From assembly GCF_000447755.1 (NCBI RefSeq), contig NZ_AUNE01000024.1, forward strand, positions 1-38,426: a DNA stretch of 38,426 bases. Direction: 5' to 3'. Below, piece after piece: positions 17,600 through 25,811 of this stretch. The translations under genes and the position numbers were made by a program. Source of the DNA: Bacteriovorax sp. BSW11_IV (GTDB taxonomy: Bacteria > Bdellovibrionota > Bacteriovoracia > Bacteriovoracales > Bacteriovoracaceae). Each line of letters starts with the position of its first letter. Position 1 is the stretch's first letter. The notes beneath the pieces were generated by a model. It did no database searches and was not told the DNA's origin. It saw only the letters and a list, made by a program, of their open reading frames with translations.

Positions 17600-17977
17600 T
17601 TACTTTAAAAGCTTAATTGCTGTCTTGTATTCCTCTGTCTTTTTACAAACAACTGCTTTTGTTCCGTAGTACATATTAAGATTGTAAACGAGATCTTCTT
17701 CTGCACAGTAAGCGTCCTGTGCAGTCTTGCAAACATTGTTTAGCTTATTTGGATTTAGCTCATATAAATAATCACAAGCGTTCGGCCCTTCATAAATGTC
17801 AAAGTCGGACAATTGAGCTTCTTGTTTCGAATTTTTAGATTCAAATTTATTTCCATAACATGCTCTAAGAGCATCCATTGCAGAAACTCTTTCTTGTAAT
17901 TTATTATAAAAACATTTTGCACTAGCAAAAGATGGTGAGATGTAAATTAGCGCTAAGGCCACTAAGAATGACTTCAT
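17600..17977 (-). CDS. Small exported Cys-rich protein
   Basis: Starting at the ATG at 17975-17977 with GGAG 6 nt upstream, the 125-residue product has a signal peptide (MKSFLVALALIYISPSFASA) and six cysteines in the mature part (AKCF, RACYG, NACDY, NVCKT, AYCAE, VVCKK), compatible with three disulfides. That pattern favours a stable periplasmic or secreted protein. No family recognised. Confidence 0.75.
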   Translation of the reverse strand: MKSFLVALALIYISPSFASAKCFYNKLQERVSAMDALRACYGNKFESKNSKQEAQLSDFDIYEGPNACDYLYELNPNKLNNVCKTAQDAYCAEEDLVYNLNMYYGTKAVVCKKTEEYKTAIKLLK

Positions 17978-18050
17978 TTTAAACTCCAATTTTTTTCTTA
18001 TTCTTAGTTCGCTTTGTGAACGAATTCAACTAAGTGGTAAAAAATATAAG

Positions 18051-18761
18051 TTAAAAATCAATCGGAATGGCAGGGACATCATTACAAATGATAGGAATCC
18101 CTAGGGCCTGAGTGTGTCGAGCTGTTTCGTCTATAGGAACAGAGTAGAAAAAAGAAATGAAAATAGATTTTAAATAACGATTAATGAGTGCACGTGGAGA
18201 CTTCATTCCTTTTTGATGGGCCTTTTCGATATGAATAGGTGCCAGCTTTGCGGAGCGAATAATGGCCTCGAGAAAATGGCGAGTTAGACAATTAAATCGA
18301 GGTTCTACGGAGAGGTAATCCATCCATTGATATGATGTTTTAATAAGAGAATCATAGGATTCATTTTTAAAAGAGTTTCTTAGGTCTTTGTAAATTTCAA
18401 GGCGTTTAATAAATCTGTAGTCTTTGATATGGGGAGCACCATTGTCGTAAATATTTTTAAAAGAAGGTGTTTCATTCATAGAAATTAAATCTTCACAAAA
18501 TAAATCCAATCCGACCTTTTGATATTTTTTAGCGAGGCCATCAAAAATATAAGAGATGGGAAGCATCTGCTTTTCTAGAGAGATGAGAGCATTCGAAGTT
18601 CTAGTTGAAATTCCTTGTGAGAGATCCGTGTAATAAACTTTTCTTTCTTTATTTAATTGGATGGCCTCATTTATGTGTGTGACAATACATTTTTCGTAAG
18701 CAAAGGATTTGCCAATAAAAGTTAGAGCTATGAATAAAAAGAAAACTCGTTTCAGATTCAT
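18051..18761 (-). CDS. Exported protein, unknown
   Basis: The 236-residue product has a signal peptide (MNLKRVFFLFIALTFIGKSFA) and a mostly helical mature part with four cysteines (YEKCIV, LFCED, FNCLT, IICND). No family recognised. GAGG precedes the ATG at a long 13-nt spacing, so the start is moderately certain. It is separated by about 70 bp from the downstream small Cys-rich gene on the same strand, so the two may share a transcript. Confidence 0.75.
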   Translation of the reverse strand: MNLKRVFFLFIALTFIGKSFAYEKCIVTHINEAIQLNKERKVYYTDLSQGISTRTSNALISLEKQMLPISYIFDGLAKKYQKVGLDLFCEDLISMNETPSFKNIYDNGAPHIKDYRFIKRLEIYKDLRNSFKNESYDSLIKTSYQWMDYLSVEPRFNCLTRHFLEAIIRSAKLAPIHIEKAHQKGMKSPRALINRYLKSIFISFFYSVPIDETARHTQALGIPIICNDVPAIPIDF

Positions 18762-18921
18762 GAACGAGAGATTACCTCATCTATCAAGCTAGGCGAGAGG
18801 GTCTGTCTTTTTTTCAGCTTTTATTATCTAAAACTCGCTCCGAAAGGACGTCGCAATTATAGACGGCCCTATAGAATTACATGACTTTCTGACCTGAATT
18901 CAGAATGTTACATGGTCGTGT

Positions 18922-18938
18922 TTGGCCCCTTTTTTGCT
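18922..18938 (+). promoter_or_regulatory. Sigma54-like -24/-12 promoter
   Basis: TTGGCCCCTTTTTTGCT has GG at 18924-18925 and GC at 18936-18937, exactly the 12-base spacing of sigma54 promoters, and matches YTGGCACG-N4-TTGCW except for two bases. Transcription would begin near 18949, leaving a short leader with AAGGA before the cytochrome ATG at 18966. No activator site was identified. Confidence 0.5.
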
Positions 18939-18965
18939 TAAATATTAGCAAACAAAGGACTAACA

Positions 18966-20492
18966 ATGAAATACGCACTTGTGCTTACTCTATCGTTCAT
19001 TTCTTTAAACGGGCATGCATTGCCATTCAAAGAAGCGAAAGAAATCGTCGAAAAAAGAAATAGCGATAAAAATCCAGACAATGATGTGCGCACTGTTGAG
19101 GCCTTCATAAAAATGTTACCAAATGATTATCGAGAAATCTTTTCGATGATGACCGACTCAAAAAGCTTGCAAACATCAGATGAGGAAAATCCTCGTATTC
19201 TCATGTATGGAAAAGATAGAAGAACTGTTTATACCTTCAATTCTCCCCACGCGACTTCGGGGGGCGATGCCATTGAACTTATGGATACTGTTAGTAAAAA
19301 TGGTAAAACGATTTTTGAGTTTAGAGAAATAAATTTCAAAGACGGTAAAGTGACATATTCACAGGCCAACCCACAAAAATGTATCCGCTGTCATACTCAC
19401 AATACAAATGATGTTCAATTTATGAGACCTAATTGGCAGCCTTACAGTAGATGGGATGGGGCGCTTGGGTCGAATGATGATATTCTTGGCCTTTCTTTTG
19501 GGAGAGGAAACTATGAGCTTGATCTCTACAGGAAAATGCAACAAGAATTTCCAAACAAAGAACGTTATCGCTTATTAAACCTGGAAACTTTCAATAAAGA
19601 TGATGGTAAGGTCACGATTCTTTTTGGCCATGCCAATATGACTTTGACATCAGTTTTAACGCAACTCAATTATGAACGAATTATTACGAGATTAAAAACC
19701 AGTTCGTTTTACGAATATTACAAATATGCTATTTTTGGTGCATCTGCTTGTCGTATGTTTGACGATGGAAAAGATGATGATTTAGAAAAATTTAAAAATA
19801 TGTTTTTCCCTCAAGAGATAAAAGAAAAGCATGATCAACGATATACAAAGGCCATGCGCTATGATTGGTTAGATGAATCGTATAGAGTTAAAGGTACAGA
19901 CTTAGTCATGCCATTGATTAATTATGTCCTAGGTCCTTTGGGAGAGAATACATTTTATTGGTCAATGAATTTCAAACCTAGGCACTTACTCCCAGATCCT
20001 CGTTTTCAAACACCAACAGATTCGAGATCAAATTTCCTAGGAGTATTCCTAAATGAAGATAAAGAATTATTAGAACTTTCTGGGAATCGCATTATCCCTC
20101 AAGACGTCCACGGACAGATGACGATTAAATCTTCACAAATTCACACTGAAGTGTGCGAGAAGTTTGCTCAAAAGAGTATAGAAAAATTAAATGAGCTTGT
20201 TGAAAGCGGCAAGTTGGATTCATACTACGGGAATAGGGCGATATCACTACTTCCAAAAAATATTCAGTCATGCGTTGGCTGCCATAGCGTTGGAGAAGGC
20301 TTTGCTCCTGAAATCCCATTTGCTGATGTCGGTAAGTTTAGGAATGCCCTCGATAAAAAATGGAGAGATTACGACAAAACTCTTCTTGAAATGATTCAAT
20401 ATAAAGTTTCAACGAAGCAAATGCCTAAAGGCATTGACATAACAGATCAACAGCGAGAAGAGATTCTACGCTATTTTGAAAATTTACTATAA
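18966..20492 (+). CDS. Exported two-heme c-type cytochrome (paralog A)
   Basis: The 508-residue product has a signal peptide (to about HALP, residue 20) and two c-type heme motifs, CIRCH at 139-143 and CVGCH at 436-440. Met486 in STKQMPKG, followed by a helix QREEILRYFENL, is the usual axial ligand and final helix of a cytochrome c domain; this C-terminal part is therefore a standard cytochrome c fold, whereas the long middle part is not recognised. The protein should be periplasmic and carry electrons or oxidise a substrate. It is a close paralog of the reverse gene at 21475-23010 (33 of 59 identical over one stretch aligned by eye). AAGGA and a sigma54-like promoter lie upstream; the DUF1456 gene follows 12 bp later. 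Confidence 0.85.
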   Translation: MKYALVLTLSFISLNGHALPFKEAKEIVEKRNSDKNPDNDVRTVEAFIKMLPNDYREIFSMMTDSKSLQTSDEENPRILMYGKDRRTVYTFNSPHATSGGDAIELMDTVSKNGKTIFEFREINFKDGKVTYSQANPQKCIRCHTHNTNDVQFMRPNWQPYSRWDGALGSNDDILGLSFGRGNYELDLYRKMQQEFPNKERYRLLNLETFNKDDGKVTILFGHANMTLTSVLTQLNYERIITRLKTSSFYEYYKYAIFGASACRMFDDGKDDDLEKFKNMFFPQEIKEKHDQRYTKAMRYDWLDESYRVKGTDLVMPLINYVLGPLGENTFYWSMNFKPRHLLPDPRFQTPTDSRSNFLGVFLNEDKELLELSGNRIIPQDVHGQMTIKSSQIHTEVCEKFAQKSIEKLNELVESGKLDSYYGNRAISLLPKNIQSCVGCHSVGEGFAPEIPFADVGKFRNALDKKWRDYDKTLLEMIQYKVSTKQMPKGIDITDQQREEILRYFENLL

Positions 20493-20504
20493 TTCGAGGA
20501 AGAG

Positions 20505-20732
20505 ATGACAAATAACGATGTACTAAAAAAATTAAGAGTGGCCCTTTCTTTAAGAGACACAGATATTATTGAGATTTTAAAGCTTGTGGACTTTGAAATT
20601 TCTAAAACGGAACTTTCTGCGCTATTTAGAGCAGAGGATCATCCAAATTATAAGCTTTGTGGTGATCAAATCCTTAGAAACTTTCTTAATGGGCTCGTCA
20701 TCAAAATGCGCGGACCAATGCCCAAAAAATAA
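20505..20732 (+). CDS. Single-domain DUF1456 protein (half of YehS)
   Basis: The 75-residue product matches the DUF1456 repeat, e.g. NNDVLKKLRVALSLRDTDI, RAEDHPNY and CGDQILRNFLNGL. Escherichia coli YehS has two such repeats in about 156 residues; this protein has one, most like the second. Function is unknown for the family. GAGGAAGAG precedes the ATG, and the gene lies 12 bp after the cytochrome gene, so co-transcription is likely. A REP-like palindrome follows 17 bp after the stop. Confidence 0.85.
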   Translation: MTNNDVLKKLRVALSLRDTDIIEILKLVDFEISKTELSALFRAEDHPNYKLCGDQILRNFLNGLVIKMRGPMPKK

Positions 20733-20749
20733 ATCTAAAAAGCTAAAAA

Positions 20750-20789
20750 GTGCCACGTTCCCTTAAGACATCTTTAGGGTACATGGCAC
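20750..20789 (+). repeat. REP-like palindrome, copy A
   Basis: This 40-bp palindrome has 19-bp arms starting GTGCCACGTTCCCTTAAGA, three mismatches between arms and a 2-base centre. It differs from the reverse complement of copy B (21452-21491) by one base and from copy C (23140-23179) by three. Flanking A and T runs mean it may also end the upstream cytochrome/DUF1456 transcript. It marks the left edge of the RAYT unit. Confidence 0.9.
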
Positions 20790-20870
20790 CCTTTTTTCAA
20801 AAATGAATCTTTCTTGGCCAAAGAATATGAAATGATTTATTTTTCAAATTTCGCGAATTAATCACAATGA

Positions 20871-21467
20871 ATGCCAAGAAAAAAGTTAATCAGAACTAAT
20901 TTATACCCCTATCACGTAACAATAAGATGCAATAACAAAGAGTGGTTCGATGTTCCTCTTCATATTGTATGGAATATTTGTAAAAGAGCATTGTGTAGAG
21001 CAAATTCAAAACATCCCGTGAAAGTACAGGCCTTTGTATTGATGTCAAATCACTATCATCTAATGATTTGGACTCCTCTTGCGAATATAGATAAATTCAT
21101 GTTTGAGCTCAATCGTAGTATTAGTTTTGAAATTAGAAGTAAAACAGGAAGAATTAATAGAATTTTTGGAGATCGTTATAAATGGACTCTTATTGATAAT
21201 AGCGACTACTACTCAGTAGTGCTTCGATATATTTATCAAAATCCAATTAAGAAGGGGATTGTTGAAATATGTGAGGATTATCCGTTTAGCACTTTAAATT
21301 ATCTTGTAAAAAATAAATCATTTCCGTTAGAGCTTCACACTAGAGATACTTTAGAACTTTATCAGAAGAATTATTTTAACTGCTCGCGATCTCTCTCCAA
21401 CAGAGAAGAGTTTTCAAAGTCGTTTACACGATCAACTTTTAAACCTCCAAAGTGCCATGTTCCCTAA
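20871..21467 (+). CDS. REP-associated tyrosine transposase (RAYT, Y1/HUH family)
   Basis: The 198-residue product has the IS200-like Y1 transposase fold: N-terminal YPYHVTIRCNN, the metal-binding HUH motif in VLMSNHYHLMIW, and a YIYQNPIKKGIV stretch where Tyr in YIYQNP is the candidate nucleophile. RAYTs are single-copy, domesticated relatives of IS200/IS605 transposases that act on REP palindromes. Inverted copies of a 40-bp palindrome flank it at 20750-20789 and 21452-21491. Its last residues (KCHVP) and stop are read from the right palindrome. No ribosome-binding site is visible, suggesting low expression. Confidence 0.9.
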   Translation: MPRKKLIRTNLYPYHVTIRCNNKEWFDVPLHIVWNICKRALCRANSKHPVKVQAFVLMSNHYHLMIWTPLANIDKFMFELNRSISFEIRSKTGRINRIFGDRYKWTLIDNSDYYSVVLRYIYQNPIKKGIVEICEDYPFSTLNYLVKNKSFPLELHTRDTLELYQKNYFNCSRSLSNREEFSKSFTRSTFKPPKCHVP

Positions 21468-21491
21468 AGATGTCTTAAGGGAACGTGGCAC
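21452..21491 (-). repeat. REP-like palindrome, copy B
   Basis: The 40-bp palindrome is inverted relative to copies A and C. It contains the stop codon of the RAYT gene (TAA at 21465-21467, forward) and of the cytochrome paralog B (TAA, reverse, 21475-21477). The last residues of both proteins are encoded inside it. Confidence 0.9.
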
Positions 21492-23010
21492 CTAAGTTTT
21501 CGAAATATTGAATAACCTCTTCTCTTTGCATTGGTGTTAGAGAAATCCCTAGTGGCATTCTTCCTGTTGAAACTTTGTATTTTACAAGCTCAAGCAACGT
21601 AGCCCCTCGACCTTGCCATTCATTTGGTAGTGCTTGTTTTAGGATATTCTCATCATAAAAAGGAAGCTCTGGTGCGAAGAAGCTACCAACACTGTGACAA
21701 CCAATACATGACTGAATATTTTTATTAGGAAGTTTTCTAAAATCATTCTTATAGAAGCTCAAGTAGTCCTGAGTCTTTAAAAATTCTGTTAATGTTTTCT
21801 GGCTGATGGCCGCTAGCTCTTCACAGGCCATATCGTTCAGGGATTCTCCAAGAGACACATCTTGGCCATGAAGATTCGCCCACTGCACTCTTTGTCGTAC
21901 AACTTTTCTAAGCTCACGATCTTCCTTGTTAAATACGCCCGCAAGATTCATGCGCGAGTTTGTGACTGTTTGAAAGCGTGGGTCAGGTAAAATATGGCGA
22001 GGCATGAAATTCATTGACCAGTAGAATGTATTCTCCCCTAGAGGTCCAAGAATATAGTTAATTAAAGGCATTACGGGACTAGCGCTTGATACTTGAAAAT
22101 TTTCATTTAAAAAGTCGTAGCGCATATCTTTTGTAAACTTGCCATCATGAAGGGCAATAAGCTCTTTTGGTAAAAAATCCTTTTTGAAAGCTTCAATATC
22201 ACCGTCACGACCGCGGCCATACTTCTCACAAGAATTGGCGCCGTAAAGAGCATATTTAAAATAAGGATAATAACTTGCATTCATCAGACGAGTTACGATG
22301 CGTTCATAATTTAATTGAGTGATAACAGATGTAAGCGCACTGTTGGCATGACCAGTAAGGGTTGTGTGGCCAAAGTCTTGAACAAAATTATTGATATTCA
22401 AAAAACGGTATCTTTTCTTTGTTGGAAAAGATTTTTGCATTTCTCTATAGGCCTGAAGTTCTTTTTGACCATCTTCAGAAGGTAGGCCTAAGACGTCATC
22501 ATTTGATCCAAGGGCCCCTTGCCATCTGAAAAATGGCTGCCAGTTAGGTCTCATATACTGTTCATCAAGAGTATTATGCGTGTGACACTTAATACACTTT
22601 GCAGGATTTGGTTCAGAAAAACTTACCTTACCGTCATTGAAGGCAATTTCTCTAAATTGAAAAACTGTTTTGTCTCCATCTTTTACAGTATCCATTAACT
22701 CAATGGCATTTCCACCGCTGTAAGACATTTCACTGTTAAAAGTATAAATTGTTCTACGGTTAAGCCCATACATGATGACCCTTGGATTCTTAGAATTTGA
22801 AACCTGAAGGCTCTTCGACTTAATCATGAGAGCAAAATTATTCTTATAGTCTTCTGGAAGTACATTAATAAAATCTTCAACCGTTTTAATGTCATTGTTG
22901 GTGTCGGCATCGCTATTGTTTTTTTCAATAAGTTCTTGGGCCTCATTAAAAGAAAAGGCAAATGCTTGTGAAGTGAGAATATATAAAGAAAGAATTGCAA
23001 TTAATTTCAT
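21475..23010 (-). CDS. Exported two-heme c-type cytochrome (paralog B)
   Basis: From the ATG at 23008-23010 (a TTG one codon earlier is less likely) the product is 511 residues with a signal peptide (to about QAFA). It has the heme motifs CIKCH and CIGCH in the same positions as paralog A, and the Met ligand in STGRMPLG. The two proteins are alike along their whole length. The last five residues (GATFP after YFENL) and the stop come from REP-like palindrome B; paralog A ends YFENLL. The ribosome-binding site is weak (AGG) and no sigma54-like site was seen upstream, so regulation probably differs from paralog A. Confidence 0.85.
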   Translation of the reverse strand: MKLIAILSLYILTSQAFAFSFNEAQELIEKNNSDADTNNDIKTVEDFINVLPEDYKNNFALMIKSKSLQVSNSKNPRVIMYGLNRRTIYTFNSEMSYSGGNAIELMDTVKDGDKTVFQFREIAFNDGKVSFSEPNPAKCIKCHTHNTLDEQYMRPNWQPFFRWQGALGSNDDVLGLPSEDGQKELQAYREMQKSFPTKKRYRFLNINNFVQDFGHTTLTGHANSALTSVITQLNYERIVTRLMNASYYPYFKYALYGANSCEKYGRGRDGDIEAFKKDFLPKELIALHDGKFTKDMRYDFLNENFQVSSASPVMPLINYILGPLGENTFYWSMNFMPRHILPDPRFQTVTNSRMNLAGVFNKEDRELRKVVRQRVQWANLHGQDVSLGESLNDMACEELAAISQKTLTEFLKTQDYLSFYKNDFRKLPNKNIQSCIGCHSVGSFFAPELPFYDENILKQALPNEWQGRGATLLELVKYKVSTGRMPLGISLTPMQREEVIQYFENLGATFP

Positions 23011-23139
23011 CAATCAACCTAAAGTTTACTTAGTAAAACACTTCTACTGATTTAGCACTTTGCTTATTGTTTTAGAACAAAAAATCAACATCTTTTAAAA
23101 AGTTTTAAGGTAACCCTATGAAATTAAGAAGATATAAAA

Positions 23140-23179
23140 GTGCCACGTTCCCTTAAGGCATCTTTAGGGAACGTGGCAC
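23140..23179 (+). repeat. REP-like palindrome, copy C
   Basis: This 40-bp copy is oriented as copy A, and its 19-bp arms differ by one base. It starts 6 bp beyond the stop of the reverse M16 peptidase gene, where with the T-rich flank (TTTTA on the reverse strand) it can act as that gene's terminator. Confidence 0.9.
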
Positions 23180-23185
23180 TTATAA

Positions 23186-25747
23186 TTAAGCGTCTGAGCG
23201 ACCAACAACAACTGAGGCCCATTTTTTAGATAGGATCTTCTTCACTTGTTTTTGGAAATCGGCGTATTTTAGATCGTTAATTTCTTTGTTCGATCTGTGG
23301 TAATAGTCCACACCTTGTCCTTGTAGAGTTGGAACAGCGTAGATATTGGCGTAGTCCTCGTTTGTTTGAACACCAATAAGGTTATTACCTTCAATCATTA
23401 CTTTAATACGATCAAATTCTTCTTCAGTAAGACCGTTGTCTCTAATTTTTCCGATGAGGTCTTTAATGGCCTTGAATGCTGCCGGAACTTTATCGTGACC
23501 TGAGGCCATGTAGATTCCCCAGTATCCACCTTCAAGGGCGTTGAAGTGTACAGGTTGAGCAGCATAGCAAAGGCCTTGTCTGTCACGAACTTCTACGAAA
23601 AGTTCACTTGATTGACCAGATAGGTGGGCCGTGAGCATTTTAAGAACAGTATTGTCTTTTGAGTTAAGAGCGCCTGCACTTGTTCCGTAGAAGATTTGCG
23701 TCTGCTCTCTTTCAAATGGAATATACTCATGCTTGAATGATGATTTGAATGGCTTAACTTTTACTGCTACTTCTTTTCTCGCTTTTAGTTCTTTTGTTCT
23801 AGAATTTACAAGCTCGATAACATCTTCAAGAAGAAGGTCTCCACAATAAGTGAAAAGAAGCTCTTTCTTTTTCATATTCTTATCGTGTAGGGCACAAATA
23901 TCTTCGCGTTTAATTGATTTAATACTCTTAGCTGTACCATTTACATTTAGAGCGTATGGGTGTGAGCTAAAAATCATTTTATTGAAGGCCCTGAAACAGT
24001 GACGTACTGGATCTTCTTTCTGGCTTTCAATCCCTCTTAGAGTAATTGATTTTTCCTGCTTTAATTGATTGGCCGCAAATGCAGGATTAATAAAACAGCC
24101 TAGGAAGTGAGTTAATAACTCTTCCGCATGTTCTGTTTGTCCGTGCATTGTCATACCGTAGGCGTTCTTTCCAGTGAAACCTGAAAGTGAGGCAGACTTA
24201 TCTTCAAGATCGGCCTTCAACTTTTCGTAAGACATACCTTTGTATGATTTTGCAATGGTTGCTGCAAGAAGGTGATGGATACCGTTATTTTTTTCAGTCT
24301 CCTCAGTTATTCCACCTTTAACATAACCGTGGAATACAAATGTTGGAGTCATTGGGTTGTAACGATAGAGAAGTTTAATACCTTCTTTTAGTTTTACCAC
24401 TCTTACTTGTTGATCATACTTTGATTTTTCAGCTTTGATCACATCTGTTTTTTTCTTCGTCCCTTTCGAAAGATTTGCGATATTGTCTTGAAACTTTTTA
24501 AGCTCTTTTTTCACTTCAGCAGTTTTCACTTTTTTAGGAACTTGGAAGCTGATGTGGTAGGGGCGAGAAAGAATATTTTTAATAGCACTGTTAACTTCTT
24601 TTACCGAAGTTCTCTTTATTCTTCCAAGGAATACGTCATCGCTGTTTTCATCACCTGTTTGAACGTAGCTTGATCCCATAGAAAACGAGAATGATTCTAG
24701 AGATTCTCTATCGTAAAGTTTTGAAGCAATGTACTGATTTTTTATTTTTTGGATTTCTTCTTTTGTGAAACCATTGTTGAAAATTTCAGTAAATATTTGA
24801 TTCAATTTCGCGAGAACTTTTTTGAAGTTTTCTTCTGGGAAAGAAACTCTTAGTAAGTGAACCCCACCCTTGGCCATAAACATTGTCGAGCTGGCGCATG
24901 AGTTTGATAGAGTTCCATCAAGAATGAGGCTCTTGTAAAGTCTAGATGTTTCTCCGTGACCAAGTGTACTGTAGGCCAAATCTTCAGCCGCAGCTTTATA
25001 GTCATCGTACTCAGGAGCTTGAGTTGAAAGGGTAAGAGTCATCATTCTTACATCTTTATTGTGCACCTCAATTTGTGCTTTATTTTTAAGTTTGAATGAT
25101 GGAAATATTGAAGCATCACCAGTTGGCATCGAGAACTTTTCGATTTCTTTTACAATCTCATTACGTTTTTCTAAATCACCAGCAACAACGAGAAATGAAT
25201 TTCCTTGGTTGTAGAATTTATTTCTGAAGTAATGAAGTTGTTCTTGAGAGAAGTTTTTGATTGTATCTTCTCTTCCAAGAATTGGGTGAGCATAACCACC
25301 TTCAAAACAGCTTCCTTGAATTTTTTGGAAAGCATACTGGTTTGGATTATCTTGTGAACGTCTATATTCTTCGAAAACAACGCCTCTTTCTGGTTCAAGA
25401 TCTTCTTGAAGAAACATAGGGTTTGAAACCATGTCCATAAGAATATCGATCGTTTTCTTAATGTGTGAGTTTGGCGTATTAATATAGTAGCAAGTGTAAT
25501 CAAATGAAGTGAAGGCATTAATTTCTCCACCATAAGACTCTACATCGTGAGCAATTTGAGCACCTGGACGAGTTTTTGTACCTTTAAAGAACATATGTTC
25601 TAAAAAGTGAGCGATCCCTTCATTTGACTTTTCTTCCAGTGCACTTCCTGCTCTGAACCAAATTTGGACAGAAGCGGCCGTGGCACCTGGAGAGTCAATC
25701 AATATCGTTTCAAGGCCATTGGCCAATTTCATTTTTTCGTAATTCAT
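23186..25747 (-). CDS. Double-length M16 zinc metallopeptidase
   Basis: The 853-residue product has two M16-like halves. The N-terminal half has the inverted zinc motif H47-F-L-E50-H51 and a Glu at about 126 in VVFEEYRR, the normal third ligand, so it should be active. The C-terminal half (from about residue 430) lacks the motif and would form the other side of the cavity, as in pitrilysin-type enzymes. Substrate is unknown; M16 proteins degrade short peptides. No signal peptide is apparent, suggesting a cytoplasmic location. It is divergent from hemW (64 bp gap). REP-like copy C lies directly downstream. Confidence 0.9.
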   Translation of the reverse strand: MNYEKMKLANGLETILIDSPGATAASVQIWFRAGSALEEKSNEGIAHFLEHMFFKGTKTRPGAQIAHDVESYGGEINAFTSFDYTCYYINTPNSHIKKTIDILMDMVSNPMFLQEDLEPERGVVFEEYRRSQDNPNQYAFQKIQGSCFEGGYAHPILGREDTIKNFSQEQLHYFRNKFYNQGNSFLVVAGDLEKRNEIVKEIEKFSMPTGDASIFPSFKLKNKAQIEVHNKDVRMMTLTLSTQAPEYDDYKAAAEDLAYSTLGHGETSRLYKSLILDGTLSNSCASSTMFMAKGGVHLLRVSFPEENFKKVLAKLNQIFTEIFNNGFTKEEIQKIKNQYIASKLYDRESLESFSFSMGSSYVQTGDENSDDVFLGRIKRTSVKEVNSAIKNILSRPYHISFQVPKKVKTAEVKKELKKFQDNIANLSKGTKKKTDVIKAEKSKYDQQVRVVKLKEGIKLLYRYNPMTPTFVFHGYVKGGITEETEKNNGIHHLLAATIAKSYKGMSYEKLKADLEDKSASLSGFTGKNAYGMTMHGQTEHAEELLTHFLGCFINPAFAANQLKQEKSITLRGIESQKEDPVRHCFRAFNKMIFSSHPYALNVNGTAKSIKSIKREDICALHDKNMKKKELLFTYCGDLLLEDVIELVNSRTKELKARKEVAVKVKPFKSSFKHEYIPFEREQTQIFYGTSAGALNSKDNTVLKMLTAHLSGQSSELFVEVRDRQGLCYAAQPVHFNALEGGYWGIYMASGHDKVPAAFKAIKDLIGKIRDNGLTEEEFDRIKVMIEGNNLIGVQTNEDYANIYAVPTLQGQGVDYYHRSNKEINDLKYADFQKQVKKILSKKWASVVVGRSDA

Positions 25748-25811
25748 AGTTTTACTATCCTTCTTTTTTCTTCTGAGATATAGAATAGCCTAAACCTAGC
25801 AAAAAAGCACA

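Larger units (their letters stand above)
20750..21491 (+). mobile_element. RAYT gene bracketed by inverted REP-like palindromes
   Basis: The 742-bp unit consists of palindrome A, a gap of about 80 bp without a gene, the RAYT gene, and palindrome B in inverted orientation. It sits between two convergent paralogous cytochrome genes. Such units are not known to move themselves as classic insertion sequences; no target-site duplication is visible at the edges. Confidence 0.75.

Noticed and set aside
20584-20766. Forward frame ending ATFP at REP-like copy A
   Set aside because: It runs out of frame through the DUF1456 gene, which has the ribosome-binding site and homology.
20750-21491. Classic IS200/IS605 insertion sequence
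   Set aside because: The transposase is of the RAYT type, there is no tnpB, and the flanks are 40-bp palindromes in inverted orientation like REP pairs; no target duplication is visible.
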